From Gordionus sp. m RMFG-2023 (Eukaryota > Nematomorpha > Gordioida > Chordodea > Parachordodidae): a DNA stretch of 64,000 nucleotides. The first letter of the stretch is position 1, and every line of letters starts with the position of its first letter. Of this stretch, positions 50,208 to 61,170 are shown in pieces. A program made the translations under genes and the position numbers. The stretch spans positions 6,889,985-6,953,984 of the forward strand of contig NC_088776.1 in NCBI RefSeq assembly GCF_954871325.1, in the 5' to 3' direction. The notes under the pieces were generated by a model that was given only the letters and a program-made list of their open reading frames with translations, was not told where the DNA came from and made no database searches.

Positions 50208-50932
50208 AAGCCCCCTTCCCCAAGTCAAAAAATCCAGATACAGGCAAAAATATTTTTCAAAAATATTACTGTTTTATGATTATTGTTTTATGATTATTGT
50301 TTTATGATTATTGTTTTATGATTATTAATTAATATTTTATAATAATCATTCCTAACTCTTATCTCATATATATATATTCCAATTTACATTTATTATCACA
50401 TTCACAGCAGAAATACGTTACTAATTTATTCTATGAATTAATATCCATTTCACATTTTCCTTGACGTTATATTTATCTACCATTTTAGAATTTCACATCA
50501 GATCATTAAAACTTTTTTCACTGCAAAATTAAAGTAAAATATTCCAAAATGACATCGATTTGATTGAGACTATGAGAATAGCTAAAAGGATTATATTAGA
50601 ACCTAAAGAATTTAGGTAAAATATAGATGATGAATTTTATCAATTATATGTCATTGTTTACAAAATCAGAGCTCAATAAATTTAATATTTGTCTACCTAG
50701 ACTCGCAGCAAAGTTAACCTATCTTTTTAATACTAATATAAGGTCAGTCGAAGAATTCTATAAATAAATCTCTTTATCTCCACTTGGATATTTTAAAATA
50801 TAAATGAATTAAAGGTTGATTAATCTGGCAGCACTTACAAATCTGAAATATTATCGTAGAATCTATCTATTTTAAATCATAGAAAAGATTAAATATTTGA
50901 TAGATTTTTATTGTGGGGATGTTAAAGTGGTT
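50208..50932 (+). pseudogene. hAT remnant, interrupted by a palindromic element
   Basis: It starts at a hAT-like end, CAGTGAAGCCCCC, followed by a 14-bp microsatellite (50271-50326). The sequence then parallels 19931-20600: CACAGCAGAAATA, ACTAATTTATTCTATGAATT, TATATGTCATTGTT, AATAAATCTCTTTATC, GGGGATGTTAAAG. The match resumes beyond the palindrome (ATTACTAGCTAAAT at about 53090), showing the palindrome inserted into an existing hAT copy. The frame is heavily broken. Confidence 0.55.
50271..50326. repeat. 14-bp minisatellite, four copies
   Basis: GTTTTATGATTATT occurs four times in perfect tandem at the left of the hAT remnant. Confidence 0.95.
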
Positions 50933-53070
50933 CCACGTCAATTCGGCGCGGAAAACGGCACACGACAATTCGGCGCAGAAAACTCGGCGCGGCGTCAATT
51001 CGGCGCGTATCTAATACAGTTGCAATTTATTATAAATTTATTAGTATAAAAAAAAGGATGATTAAATAGAAATGATTTTGAATGTTGATCATATTAATTA
51101 TTTCTTCATATTTTTTTTACAAAATCTCAATTTTATTTACTAAATGTGTATTAGCAATAAAAAAAAAATTAACAACCAATATTTATACCGATTTCCTTGC
51201 TGGACCAATTTACCACATTATAAGGTAGGGGAGACTGGGATTAGTTGAACCGATTTTTATAAAATTGGCTATAGCTCCTGGTTTTTTAGATAATATAAAA
51301 AAAATATATGAATAGATACCTAAAACTATACTCTATAAAGGTTCCTTATAAAAAATTATTTTTTTAAATTTTACTTTTTGAAAAAGTAAAAATAATATCC
51401 AAAAAGCCCCAATAGCCAGGTGAGGCAAATTCAAGGGGCTTCTAGAACCATTGGTTTTTTTAGACATAATAAATTGAAATGCATTTTTATTTTTTAATAA
51501 AAAAACGTATAGAATAATTTTATTGTTTTATTGTTAAAAATATCATAATACTTATAAATTGAAGCAAGTTATATATAAAAATTGAAACTTAATTTAGGTT
51601 AATTTAATAAACATTTTGGATATAAAGGAGATATTATGATTTCTTAGCATAAATCCTAAATACCAATCATAAATAGTCATGAAATTGCCTTTTCAAGATT
51701 TTGTAATTTTTTTTATTAACTGCCATAATTGACGTGTATGGTTTAGCAAACCCTGCTAGCTTTAAATTTCTAGATATAATAAATACTCATAAAACTTTCC
51801 CAAATTATAGAAGAGTGTTTAAACTTTGCTATAAAATTTAATTTACATATAAATGATTATATATTTTAATAAAATTTCTGTCATGTAAAAATCTTTTGAA
51901 AATTTTATCAATATTTTATTTCTTAAATAAAATTTTTAATAATTATTTCAAAAGATTTTTTGTCTATAGACTTAAAATAATAAAACTATATTATAATAAA
52001 ATTTTAACCTTCTGTTGTAATTAATTTTAGTTAAACATAATATATATTTAAAATGATTAATAGAATTATTTTAAGGATTTTTAATAAATCTAAAAAATGA
52101 ATCAGTCTTAATTTGAATTTTATTGGATCAACATTAGTGTTGTTAAACGTCCGATTTGGGTCGATTAAGATTTTAGCCATAATAACATGTAAGATTAGAG
52201 ATAGAAGTCCAAACTTTTCTTACATTTAGCGCAAAATCTCGCTTACATAATATTGGCTACTAATCAAAATAGGGGAGACTGGGGTTAGGTACCGGGGCTT
52301 GGCAAACCACTTAATCTCATCTTAAAATAAAATACACCAGAAGGTTAAAATTTTATCATAATATAGTTTTTATTAGTTTACGTCTATAGACAAAAAACCT
52401 TTTGAAATAATTATTAAAAAAGAAATAAAATATTGATGAAGTTTTTATAATTTGGGAAAGTTTTATGAGTATTTATTATATCCAGAAATTTAGAGTTAGA
52501 AGGGCTTGTTAAACCATACACGTCAATTATGGCAGTTAATAATGAAAAAAATACAAAATGTTTATTAAATTAACCAAAATTAAGTTTCAATTTTTATATA
52601 AAACTTGCCTTAATTTACCCGCTATTGGAGCTTGTTGGACAAAATTGTTCTTTTACAAAAAGTAAAATTCAAAAAAAAATGATTATATTTAAAATTTTTT
52701 ATAAGGAACCTTTATAGAGTATAGTTTTAGGTATCTAATCATATATTTTTTATATTATCTAAAAAACCAGGAGCTATAGCCAATTTTATAAAAATCGGTT
52801 CGACTAACCCCAGTCTCCCCTACCTTATAATGTGGTAAATTTGTCCAGCAAGGAAATCGGTATAAATATTGGTTGTTAATTTTTTTTTATTGCTAGTACA
52901 CATTTAGTAAATAAAATTGAGATTTTGTAAAAAAAATATGCAGAAATAATTAATATGATCAACATTCAAAATCATTTCTATTTAATCATCCTTTTTTTTA
53001 TACTAATAAATTTATAAAAAATTGCAACTGTATTAGATACGCGTCAAATTTTCCGCGCCGAATTGAGGTG
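50933..53070. mobile_element. Long palindromic (fold-back) element with CAATTCGGCGCG termini
   Basis: The left end reads CCACGTCAATTCGGCGCGG and the right end its inverse, CCGCGCCGAATTGAGGTG. Three direct copies of CAATTCGGCGC lie at the left end. The arms stay complementary for hundreds of bases: CCTTGCTGGACCAATTTACC at about 51195 pairs with its inverse at about 52840, and the CTATAGAC words near 51965 and 52400 pair too. GGGGAGACTGGG occurs three times (51229, 52272 and inverted at 52804). A family A MITE sits at the centre (52133-52275). No transposase frame. The family is not one I can name. Confidence 0.7.
52133..52275. mobile_element. MITE family A fragment at the centre of the palindrome
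   Basis: It begins TTAGTGTTGTTAAACGTCC followed by TTTGGGTCGATTAAGATTTT, the family A sub-type with a TTTGGGTC terminus. It is flanked on both sides by palindrome arm sequence, so it arrived after the palindrome formed or defines its loop. Confidence 0.5.
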
Positions 53071-53286
53071 ATACCTATTAATTCCAAAAAACATTACTAG
53101 CTAAATGCAAACTATGGTCTAAAAATTTAAATAAGGTTGATAACTTTCCAAAATTTTTAAAGATGTTTCCCATAATTTCAAACATATTTTGGACCATTTT
53201 GTTATATATTTTGGCAATTCTACCCATTGATATTTCTTCCAAAAGAACGTTTTATTCTTTAATAAGAATAATAACATACTTGGAAA

Positions 53287-53515
53287 GTAGTTTTGTTAAA
53301 TGGCTCAATTTGAGCCGATTTTTAGAAACCGCTATCTCAATATTTTAGCTAGAAAAATATTACCTAAGCTTCGAAATTTCGCCAATAGATCTCCGAATCT
53401 TTGGGCCATCTATTATCAAAATCTTCTGCGTAATAATTTTTTGGATAGATTAACCGCTTTTAAAAATCGGTTTAAATTGAGCTCTTTAACAACTTTGTTG
53501 AAAAGTACTATCTCT
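53287..53515. mobile_element. MITE family A copy
   Basis: The left end TTTTGTTAAATGGCTCAATT with GAGCCGATTTTTAGAAACCG is inverted at the right as GCTTTTAAAAATCGGTTTAA and GAGCTCTTTAACAACTTTG. The middle has CTTCGAAATTTCGCCAATAG as in the 62321 copy. The internal reading frame at 53300 is incidental. Confidence 0.65.
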
Positions 53516-55556
53516 GAAAATAGATTGAATGGATTAGACATTTTTAATATACAAAGTTGACACCAAGCACTTATGAAATCATTGAAAAATTAGCTAAAGG
53601 AAGAATAATATATTTATAATACATTTTTCTTTTGTATAATGGTAACTATAATCCTATATTATATATATATAAATCAGCCTGCAGCTCCTGCCTGGAACCC
53701 GGGATGGAATGGGCCAAAAAATTGTATAATTTCAAAAATCCGGGCTGAGCTCAGTGGCGTCGCAAACAACTCTTTCAACTTGAGGGGGGAGGAGTTCATT
53801 TTTTTTAAATTTTAAATATTCGCAAAAAAATGTAATTTCTAACTAATTTTGCCAAAAAAGACCATAAATATAAAAGAAAATAAATATCTTTATAATTATA
53901 TCTATTATTCATTAAGAAAATCATATAACTTGTGTGTTGAATATTCATTTATTGTTCATATTTTTTAATTTAAAAAGAGCTATAATTATTCAAAACAACA
54001 AAACTTTAATGAAAATCTGGGACGCTGGGTATTTTTTATGTCCGGACCTAAAATTTTGATCTCTGCAGATAAAGATTGTTTATATTTACTATTTAAATTA
54101 CTTTGGCTAATTGACTTGGATGGTTATCTATAAATTTTTTTGTGAAATTATTATATATACAGTATATTTTTCATATTAATAACTTCTGTAATAATCCATC
54201 TTTAAAAAATAAGGATTAAATGTATTATTTTACAAAGCTAGCATTTTTCTAAAAAGATTCTAATATATTTATTTTAATATAAATCTTGAAGGTTTGGGAA
54301 AAGAAACCCTAGCCCTGAGTTGTTAAGGTAACTTGTTAGATGTAACAAACTACCAGTAATTAGTTACCTCTTTGTGAGAAAAATACTGTAAATGGCCATG
54401 CCATATTTAGGTAAAAGTAATTTTGGTTTGTAATTAATTATATTTTTTGAAATGTAATATATTTTTCATGTTACTCTTTAGCATTTATATATCTCAATAT
54501 ATTTGTAATTTTTAATGTTATTAATTTATATTTTAATTATAATTAATTTATTATTTAAAGTAAAATGGGGTATCAAATTTCAAAGAAAGTATAAAATTTA
54601 TGAATACTTGACTTAAATATTATTGTATATTGTTATTTATATTTACCATCGAGTGGGACATCGACCATTTAAATACCGATGGTTTACATAAGTTTTTTTG
54701 TGCTTTATATCATCTGAATCATATCTATCATGTATTCCTTGGTAAAAAAAATATTTAGAATATTTTAAAATAAATTACTTGAATTAAAAGTATAATTAGG
54801 TTTTTTCTTCTAGATTAATATAATAGAAAATAGAAGGGCTGTTAAAAAACTGATTCCTAATATTGTTCCTGACACTAGTCCAGCAATTTTTGATTCTGTT
54901 AGACATTTCATATTCCCATCTGATCCGTGTATATATTATTCCTCTTTAACTGATTAGTTATAATGATATCATTGTGTGCTGGTTAGAATGACAATTAGCA
55001 AGGATGTATCTAATAAAATATAAATGTTCAATTTTTTACGAAATCTTATTAAAAGTTAACTTTTCATGGGCAATTAACGATTCTAATAATGTGAGATAAA
55101 AACTATTACCAAATTCAAAATATCTCAAATAAAGCATTTTTAATAAACATTTGTCAAAAAATTATTATATTGAAAATAAAAAGTTAAAGAAAAATATATT
55201 AAAAAATACTTGATTTTTAATTAGAGCCGTTAATTGATCAAAAATCATTTAAGATTGGAATCCAAATTTTTAATCGAGAATTCCATTTGAAATATGAAAT
55301 TTTTTTTTGATTTAATGTCGCAATGATTTATTAATTTAATTAAACATAAGTGTTAATTATTTTACCATGTCGTTATTTTTTATTTAAGAAAAACATATCA
55401 AGTTCTATTTTATTATTAATATGGAGTTCAGCAAATTCAGAATATGCCTCAGAGACACTGGTTTTTAGCAAATTTCAAAAATCAAATCATTTCGCGTTTT
55501 TTAATTTAAAAAACCTGATTTTAGTAATTGTATTCCAGCATCTATAGAGTGTTGCT
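53516..55556. other. Intergenic stretch with a hAT-like orphan end
   Basis: A CAGTGGCGTCGC hAT-like end lies at 53752 with no partner. At 54810-54911 (minus) a 33-codon frame encodes a hydrophobic segment (AGLVSGTILGISFLTALLF), too short to call a gene. Nothing else could be supported. Confidence 0.3.
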
Positions 55557-55859
55557 AGAGGTCTCCAATGGGCAGGCTTTAGCTAACAAGCACCTAGTTG
55601 TTTCAATATTTTAATCCCCTCTCCCGCCCACTCATGTTTTTTTAGATTCACCTGCCTCTTGTTTAATTCCCGCTCAATGTTTAAAACTTGTTTTAATGGC
55701 TGGTTAAGAACTTTATTTATTTATTTTAATGAATTAATCATTAAACCGATAAAATAAATAATTTTAAAGAAGTCTGTTCTGCTCGTTTCGCCCAAAAAAT
55801 ATTTGAAATTCATCTGCCCATTGTTTTAAAATATTTTAGCCCACCCTTTGCAGACCTCT
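55557..55859. mobile_element. MITE family C with AGAGGTCT terminal repeats
   Basis: The left end AGAGGTCTCCAATGGGCAGG and the right end CCACCCTTTGCAGACCTCT are imperfect inverted repeats of about 25 bp. No coding frame. A single similar right end is present near 8085. Confidence 0.55.
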
Positions 55860-56039
55860 CTTGACCTGTGAATTTCAGACACTTTCATCATAAATTTGTT
55901 AATTTTTTTTAAATTTTATTAAAAATTGAATATAAATTAAGAGTAATTAAAAAATTCAACCGCAAATTTTCTGATATTCATAGGGTGGCACTTTATACAT
56001 GTTGGAAAACAATTCCAGCATAATATGGTCTTTTAAAAT

Positions 56040-56402
56040 TGTTAAATATGATTAAAATTGAATATTATAATTTTTGTAAGGTCTAAAATTGAATATTGTA
56101 TTTTTTAGTTTGAAAGGTCAGTGATAAGAAAAAGTAAAAGGAAATTGTAAAGGACATATCTCCCCGGAGGCGAGGGTTCGGATCCCTCCGCTGCCACCGT
56201 GATAATTTCACAGAAGGCAGATCAACACTAAGTAAAATTTTATTTTATTTTATTTTATTTTAACAAATATGTAAATACGCTATTATGAAAAATGTATATA
56301 ATGACAAGAATTTTGTATATAGATATATATAAATTTAAAATGTTAAATTAAATTAAATAAATATTTTACTTTTTTGATCACCTGCCTTCCTAGAAAATAT
56401 CA
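56040..56402 (+). repeat. Left LTR (363 bp)
   Basis: TG...CA bounded. It contains a tRNA-Leu-like 3' half (56159-56196) followed by CC and an inverted near-copy of the LTR's own last bases (56200-56224). A TTTTA microsatellite has one unit more than the right LTR. CGGTGGCAG follows immediately after its end. Confidence 0.92.
56159..56196 (+). other. tRNA-Leu 3' half embedded in the LTR
   Basis: The sequence reads as the end of a tRNA-Leu: long variable arm CTCC-CC-GGAG, T stem GAGGG/CCCTC closing loop TTCGGAT, then acceptor strand CGCTGCC, discriminator A and CC. From memory of animal tRNA-Leu(AAG) genes about 33 of 38 bases match, and the one changed T-stem pair is compensated. The 5' half of a tRNA is absent, so this is not a tRNA gene. 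The same segment is at 58594-58631 in the right LTR. Confidence 0.75.
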
Positions 56403-57000
56403 CGGTGGCAGAGAATTAAAACACTACAAATTATACTGAAACATGGTGAAGCTAGACGAAAGAGAATTATGGAAAATGATTTTAATATTATTCTAAAAAA
56501 ACGTAAGAGATGATTAAAATAAATTGAATAAAAATATAATAAAATTGTTGATATATTTAAAATAAGACAATATTGATAAAACAAAATTAATAGATTAATT
56601 AGTAGATTATTTAGTAAAAAATTTAAGGATGATGAAATATGATGAGCATGATAAAGGGATAAAGTCGCACGTACACAAATATCAGTGGAAACCGAGATAC
56701 GATAATTATGAAGATTCGAGACATACAAATAATTATGAACCAAGATTTAGAAACAATTATAATCTTAGAGTTTATGATAATGATAGGGGGTATAATGGAC
56801 CAGGACCGTATAATAATTTTACAATTAACAATAAAAATAATTACTACGATAACTATAGATATAATAATAATGATAATTACAAATATAATGAAAATAATTA
56901 TTGATATTATAGACATCAGAACGAATCGAGATACATACCTAGATACAATAATAATCAGAACAAAAATCAGTCATACAAGAACAGATTTGACGTAAATAGA

Positions 57001-57579
57001 ATGGATGATGATGACAAAGCTAATGATGCTTACAAAGTTACGATATACCTTAACGATATACCGGCAGACATGCAGATCAACACCAGGTCACGATTTTCGA
57101 TATTCCCGATTAATATTGCTAGAAAGATAGGAATCAAAGTCTTGAATAAATCGGATACAAAACTGACTGGCTATGATGGGAGAAGAATAGAGCTGCTAGG
57201 AATCGTTAAAATAAAAGTGAGATATGAAGACAAAACTCAAAATTTAGATGCGTATGTAGTCCAAAATGGCAATATTGCAATTCTGGGAAGGACATGGATA
57301 AAAGTTTTTGGGAACATACTTAATAAAATTGTAAATATAATCGAGGAAAATAGAGAAGTAGATAATAAAAATTATGAAGGTACATATTACAATAAAAAGC
57401 ATGAAAATTATAAATGTCATAATAATAAAAACTTGAATAAAATTGAATTGTGTAAATTAAATGTTAAACAAGAAATAAATTCTTATAAATTAGAAGAAAT
57501 AAATCATTTGATAACAATTGAAGAAATAATAATTATTAAAAACAATAATGAAATAAAAATTAAGAAAATAATAATATAA
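57001..57579 (+). other. Retropepsin-like region of the LTR element
   Basis: A 192-codon open frame whose first 110 residues follow the layout of Ty3-type retroviral aspartic proteases: a strand ending IPADMQINT, then FPINIARKIGIKV, LTGYDGRRIELLG and AILGRTWIKVFG, the last matching the LLGRDWL segment of that family. The C-terminal 80 residues are Asn/Lys/Ile-rich and low-complexity. Treated as part of a retroelement fossil, not a host gene. Confidence 0.6.
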
Positions 57580-58474
57580 AAATTTTTATAATTAATAAAA
57601 AATTGAAAAAAACTTTAAAAGAAAATTAAAACAAAGGTGATTAAATATCGTGATGCTGAAAGAGAGATTAGGAGTACGATATGGAGATCGTATGTTGAAA
57701 TGGAAGGAGAAAGAGAAATTTTGTTATAAAAAACAAGTTAAAGAGAAATTATGAAATAAAAAAAGTGTTTAACTTGAAAAATAAAGGAGTATAATTTAAA
57801 AATAATTAAATAAAAAAAAATTATAATATAAAATGAAACTATTTCAAATATTCTATTATTCTATATTCCATGATTCTTATTCTTATGATTGATTCTGATA
57901 AATTATTTATTCCATTATCATTTCAAATATTCCAAAATTATTTTTTTGAGATTTATTGATCATAATATATATTTACAAACATTGATAAAAATGATAATAA
58001 ATAACGAGATGAACAAGCTAATGGGAGGATGATATTCACAAATGATTAGACGATAAAGATATGAAAATTCTACTACAAACAAATGGAAAAATTTTTAGAG
58101 GAGGAAGAAGTGAACAAGTTCAAAATTCGAAAAAAAATTCAAAGTCAAGTTCAAGTTCGAAAATTCAAAGTCAAGTTCAAAAGCGAGAATATGACCTACG
58201 ACTATATGATTGTTATAAATAAATAAAATTTTGTAAAAAATATTTATATAAAATTTTGAAAGAGAAATGGGATGATTTATACAAACAGCAAATCAACAAG
58301 CAATGTTCAACCAACGACGTTTATGATGTTCAACCAACGATGTTTCATGATGTTCGATAATCAATTCAACTAACGATAATCAGATGGTCTAACAAACTAT
58401 CTAAACGATATACTCTCGATGATAGGAAAGGACACTCTAGCTTTCGAAGGAAGAAATTTAAAAAGAAGGGGAAA

Positions 58475-58832
58475 TGTTAAATATGATTAAAATTGAATAT
58501 TATAATTTTTGTAAGGTCTAAAATTGAATATTGTATTTTTTAGTTTGAAAGGTCAGTGATAAGAAAAAGTAAAAGGAAATTGTAAAGGACATATCTCCCC
58601 GGAGGCGAGGGTTCGGATCCCTCCGCTGCCACCGTGATAATTTCACAGAAGGCAGATCAACACTAAGTAAAATTTTATTTTATTTTATTTTAACAAATAT
58701 GTAAATACGCTATTATGAAAAATGTATATAATGACAAGAATTTTGTATATAGATATATATAAATTTAAAATGTTAAATTAAATTAAATAAATATTTTACT
58801 TTTTTGATCACCTGCCTTCCTAGAAAATATCA
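58475..58832 (+). repeat. Right LTR (358 bp)
   Basis: Identical by eye to the left LTR apart from one fewer TTTTA unit. Preceded by the purine tract ending GGGGAAA and followed by the AAAAT target duplication. Confidence 0.92.
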
Positions 58833-58837
58833 AAAAT

Positions 58838-59624
58838 TTAAAAATAACCTCCGCTAAAAATGACATAAATTCAGAAATAAATGCCTAATAAATGGACTGG
58901 ACAAAACCAACTCTGTGTTAACGGCCATGTATAATAATTTTGCAAGTTGTCAAACCCAATCAAATAAAAATTTATGAAGGAAAAGGGCATAAGTTTGATT
59001 TTAAGCTTTAAAAAATTTGTCAACTTCTTTCCCGGCCCTTAAAAATATTTTTGGACAAGTTGTCCTGCCCAAACCAAAAAATAATTAAGGATGACTTTAG
59101 GACCTCTAGTATATATTACAGCAAAAGTTCAAACATTGAACTAAATTAGTTTAATTTCTTTTTATAACATCCGACTAGTTAGGAAACAGTTAACTATATA
59201 AATTTATTTATAAGCTAAAAAAGCTGAGATCATATACAAGAAGGATTAATAGAACATAAAAAAGTTTTAGTTTTCGAGTCCTTTAATAAATAAATATATG
59301 CTTCTATTGACTTCGTATCATGAGTTTGAAAGTAAATAATTTATTAGATTCGTAAAATTAAATAATTTTGGTTTCATTATAAAGATAAACCTTTTTATTC
59401 TTATAATGAAAAATTATATCAATTCAAAATTTTATTGGTAACTTTCGGAAATTGGATAATAGTAAAAATTAATTATCGAATGAGTATTTACATCAACAAG
59501 ATAGATATATTAATCCATCAAAAACTTTTCATTCATTTATTTAATAAAATTAATTTATTCATCCAAATTATTAACGCAATGAATTATTATTTTGAAGAAA
59601 TAGAGTTTATGAATTAAAAAAATT
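58838..59624. other. Intergenic stretch
   Basis: No gene. GGACCTCTAG near 59100 resembles a family C terminus. CCCGGCCCTTAAAAAT near 59034 recalls words at 190-290 and may be remains of a shared element. Confidence 0.25.
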
Positions 59625-60257
59625 CAGGGATCCGAACCGTAACAAAAGAATATCAGTTCGGGTTCGACTTCAGATGAAAATAAAGTATTAGGTTCGTTTC
59701 GTAAATAATAATCATATCAGTTCGGTTTGAATTTTTAAAAATCGGTTGGAAATGGTTGGCAAATAACCTTATTTGAACACAATTTTTAAAAAAGATTCTA
59801 TCATTAAAACCCTTACATATAGCATAACGTTTTTCTATACTAATAAATTTTAACAACTAAACAGTTTTTTAACTATAATGTAAATAAGTATATTAAATTA
59901 TTTCCCAAAAAATATTATGGAGCTATATAATTAAAGTAATTAAAAGACTCTCTTCTGTTAATTTTACAAAAAAAAATTTATGGTTGAAACAATTTTGCAT
60001 GCTAACTTACATAGCTAGCGTGGCACCGTTAAATAGCAATATATATAAAATATATCTTAAAATAAGCACTATTATTTATCAATGATATTATTGTTGATAA
60101 TATTTAAAATGGTTAGCTTGAAAAGATTCAAACCAGTTCACAGAACTTTTTGAAGATTAGGTTCAGACGCGAGTGACAAAGTTTTCAACGGTTCAGATTC
60201 TGTTTAGGTTGGTAAATAACGGTTAATACGGGCTTTCAGGTTTGGCATGGATCCCTG
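59625..60257. mobile_element. hAT MITE with CAGGGATCC termini
   Basis: It starts CAGGGATCCGAACC and ends GGCATGGATCCCTG. The flanks AAAAAATT (59617-59624) and AAAACCTT (60258-60265) match at 6 of 8 positions. The subterminal parts repeat GGTTCGG/CAGTTCGG words in both orientations, as in the hAT element at 8415. No transposase frame remains. Confidence 0.65.
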
Positions 60258-60265
60258 AAAACCTT

Positions 60266-61049
60266 AAATATTTTAGTGGATGGACCCTTTAATTAATATA
60301 CTATCATATTAATGTAAACGCTACAGGGCTTAGTTATGATAAATAATAATAAGTTATGTATATAACGTATATGTCGTATTGGGTTATGGAATCCATGAAA
60401 AGTAAATCTCAATTTTATATTTATTTAAAAAATCTGAGTTGACCAGAAATGTTTTCCAGTGTGTAGAGTAACCACCTTATAAATTTTAGACAATTTTAGT
60501 CACAAACTGGGAAATTTTTTAATTTATAATAAATATGAATTAAGAGTTGTAGAAATATTCAAGATAAATTTGTCTGAAATTCACAATGTTGGTATTTTAT
60601 ACAAAATATATTTTTGGTCAAATCAGAATTTTCACATTTAAAATAATTTAAAATGGAGAGATTCCGAATCCCCATGAATTCCATATCTCAAATGGGATGT
60701 TAATTTATCGCAGCTTAACAGAGGACTCTATGGAAAATAATTTAATAACTAGAATAGAGACAATTTATATGGTAGATCTATAACACGGCAGGGAAATAAT
60801 ATACCCGACAAAATTTTCTAATTTATATACTTTAAAATTATACGAAAATAGATTTGTGATAAATATTTATAAATTTCCCATTTTTACTCACTCACATCAA
60901 TAATATTTTGTAGTAATTAGTAAAATAAAATTTATTATATAAATCATATAAATTTCTAATGAATACAAAATATTTAGGTAAATAAATATAAATAAATTAA
61001 AAATCAAATTTAACTATATAGTAAATAAATATGATTTTAGATAGGTAGA
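60266..61049. other. Intergenic stretch
   Basis: A+T-rich sequence without a gene or recognisable element end. Confidence 0.35.
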
Positions 61050-61170
61050 ACTTAAAGATATTCTTGTGGCGTTAAGTACCAGCGATAGAAAAGATGCTTT
61101 CTATAAGTGTACTTAATTATGATGCAAAGAATCTTTCTAGCGAAATTTGCTAGTTCGGCAGTTCCATCTA
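61050..61170 (-). pseudogene. hAT transposase C-terminal fragment
   Basis: On the minus strand one frame reads LANFARKILCI and an adjacent frame STLIESIFSIAGT, corresponding to the hATC motif (LAxxxLCIPATS, then SERxFSxAG). A shift separates the two. This is a family different from the hAT elements at 8415 and 40771. No ends were found. Confidence 0.45.

Larger units (their letters stand above)
56040..58832 (+). mobile_element. Short, very young LTR retrotransposon with 5-bp target duplication
   Basis: Two direct LTRs (56040-56402 and 58475-58832) begin TGTTAAATATG and end AAAATATCA. They are flanked by AAAAT on both sides (56035-56039 and 58833-58837). A primer-binding-like GGTGGCAG follows the left LTR, matching a tRNA-Leu 3' end, and a purine tract (AAAAAGAAGGGGAAA) precedes the right LTR. 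The 2.1-kb interior has an Asn/Tyr-rich gag-like stretch (from about 56629) and a retropepsin-like region (57001-57579). No reverse transcriptase or integrase was recognised, so it is not a whole element and would depend on others. The LTRs look identical apart from one TTTTA unit, so the insertion is recent. Confidence 0.9.

Noticed and set aside
50933-53070. Polinton or other large virus-like element, because of the long inverted repeats
   Set aside because: No polymerase, integrase or capsid-like frame, and the length is only 2.1 kb; a fold-back DNA element fits better.
54810-54911. 33-codon minus-strand frame encoding a transmembrane-like segment
   Set aside because: Too short, no supporting upstream exon in phase, and A+T-rich DNA readily gives hydrophobic frames.
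56159-56196. A functional tRNA-Leu gene
   Set aside because: Only the variable arm, T arm and 3' acceptor strand are present; D arm, anticodon arm and 5' acceptor strand are missing.
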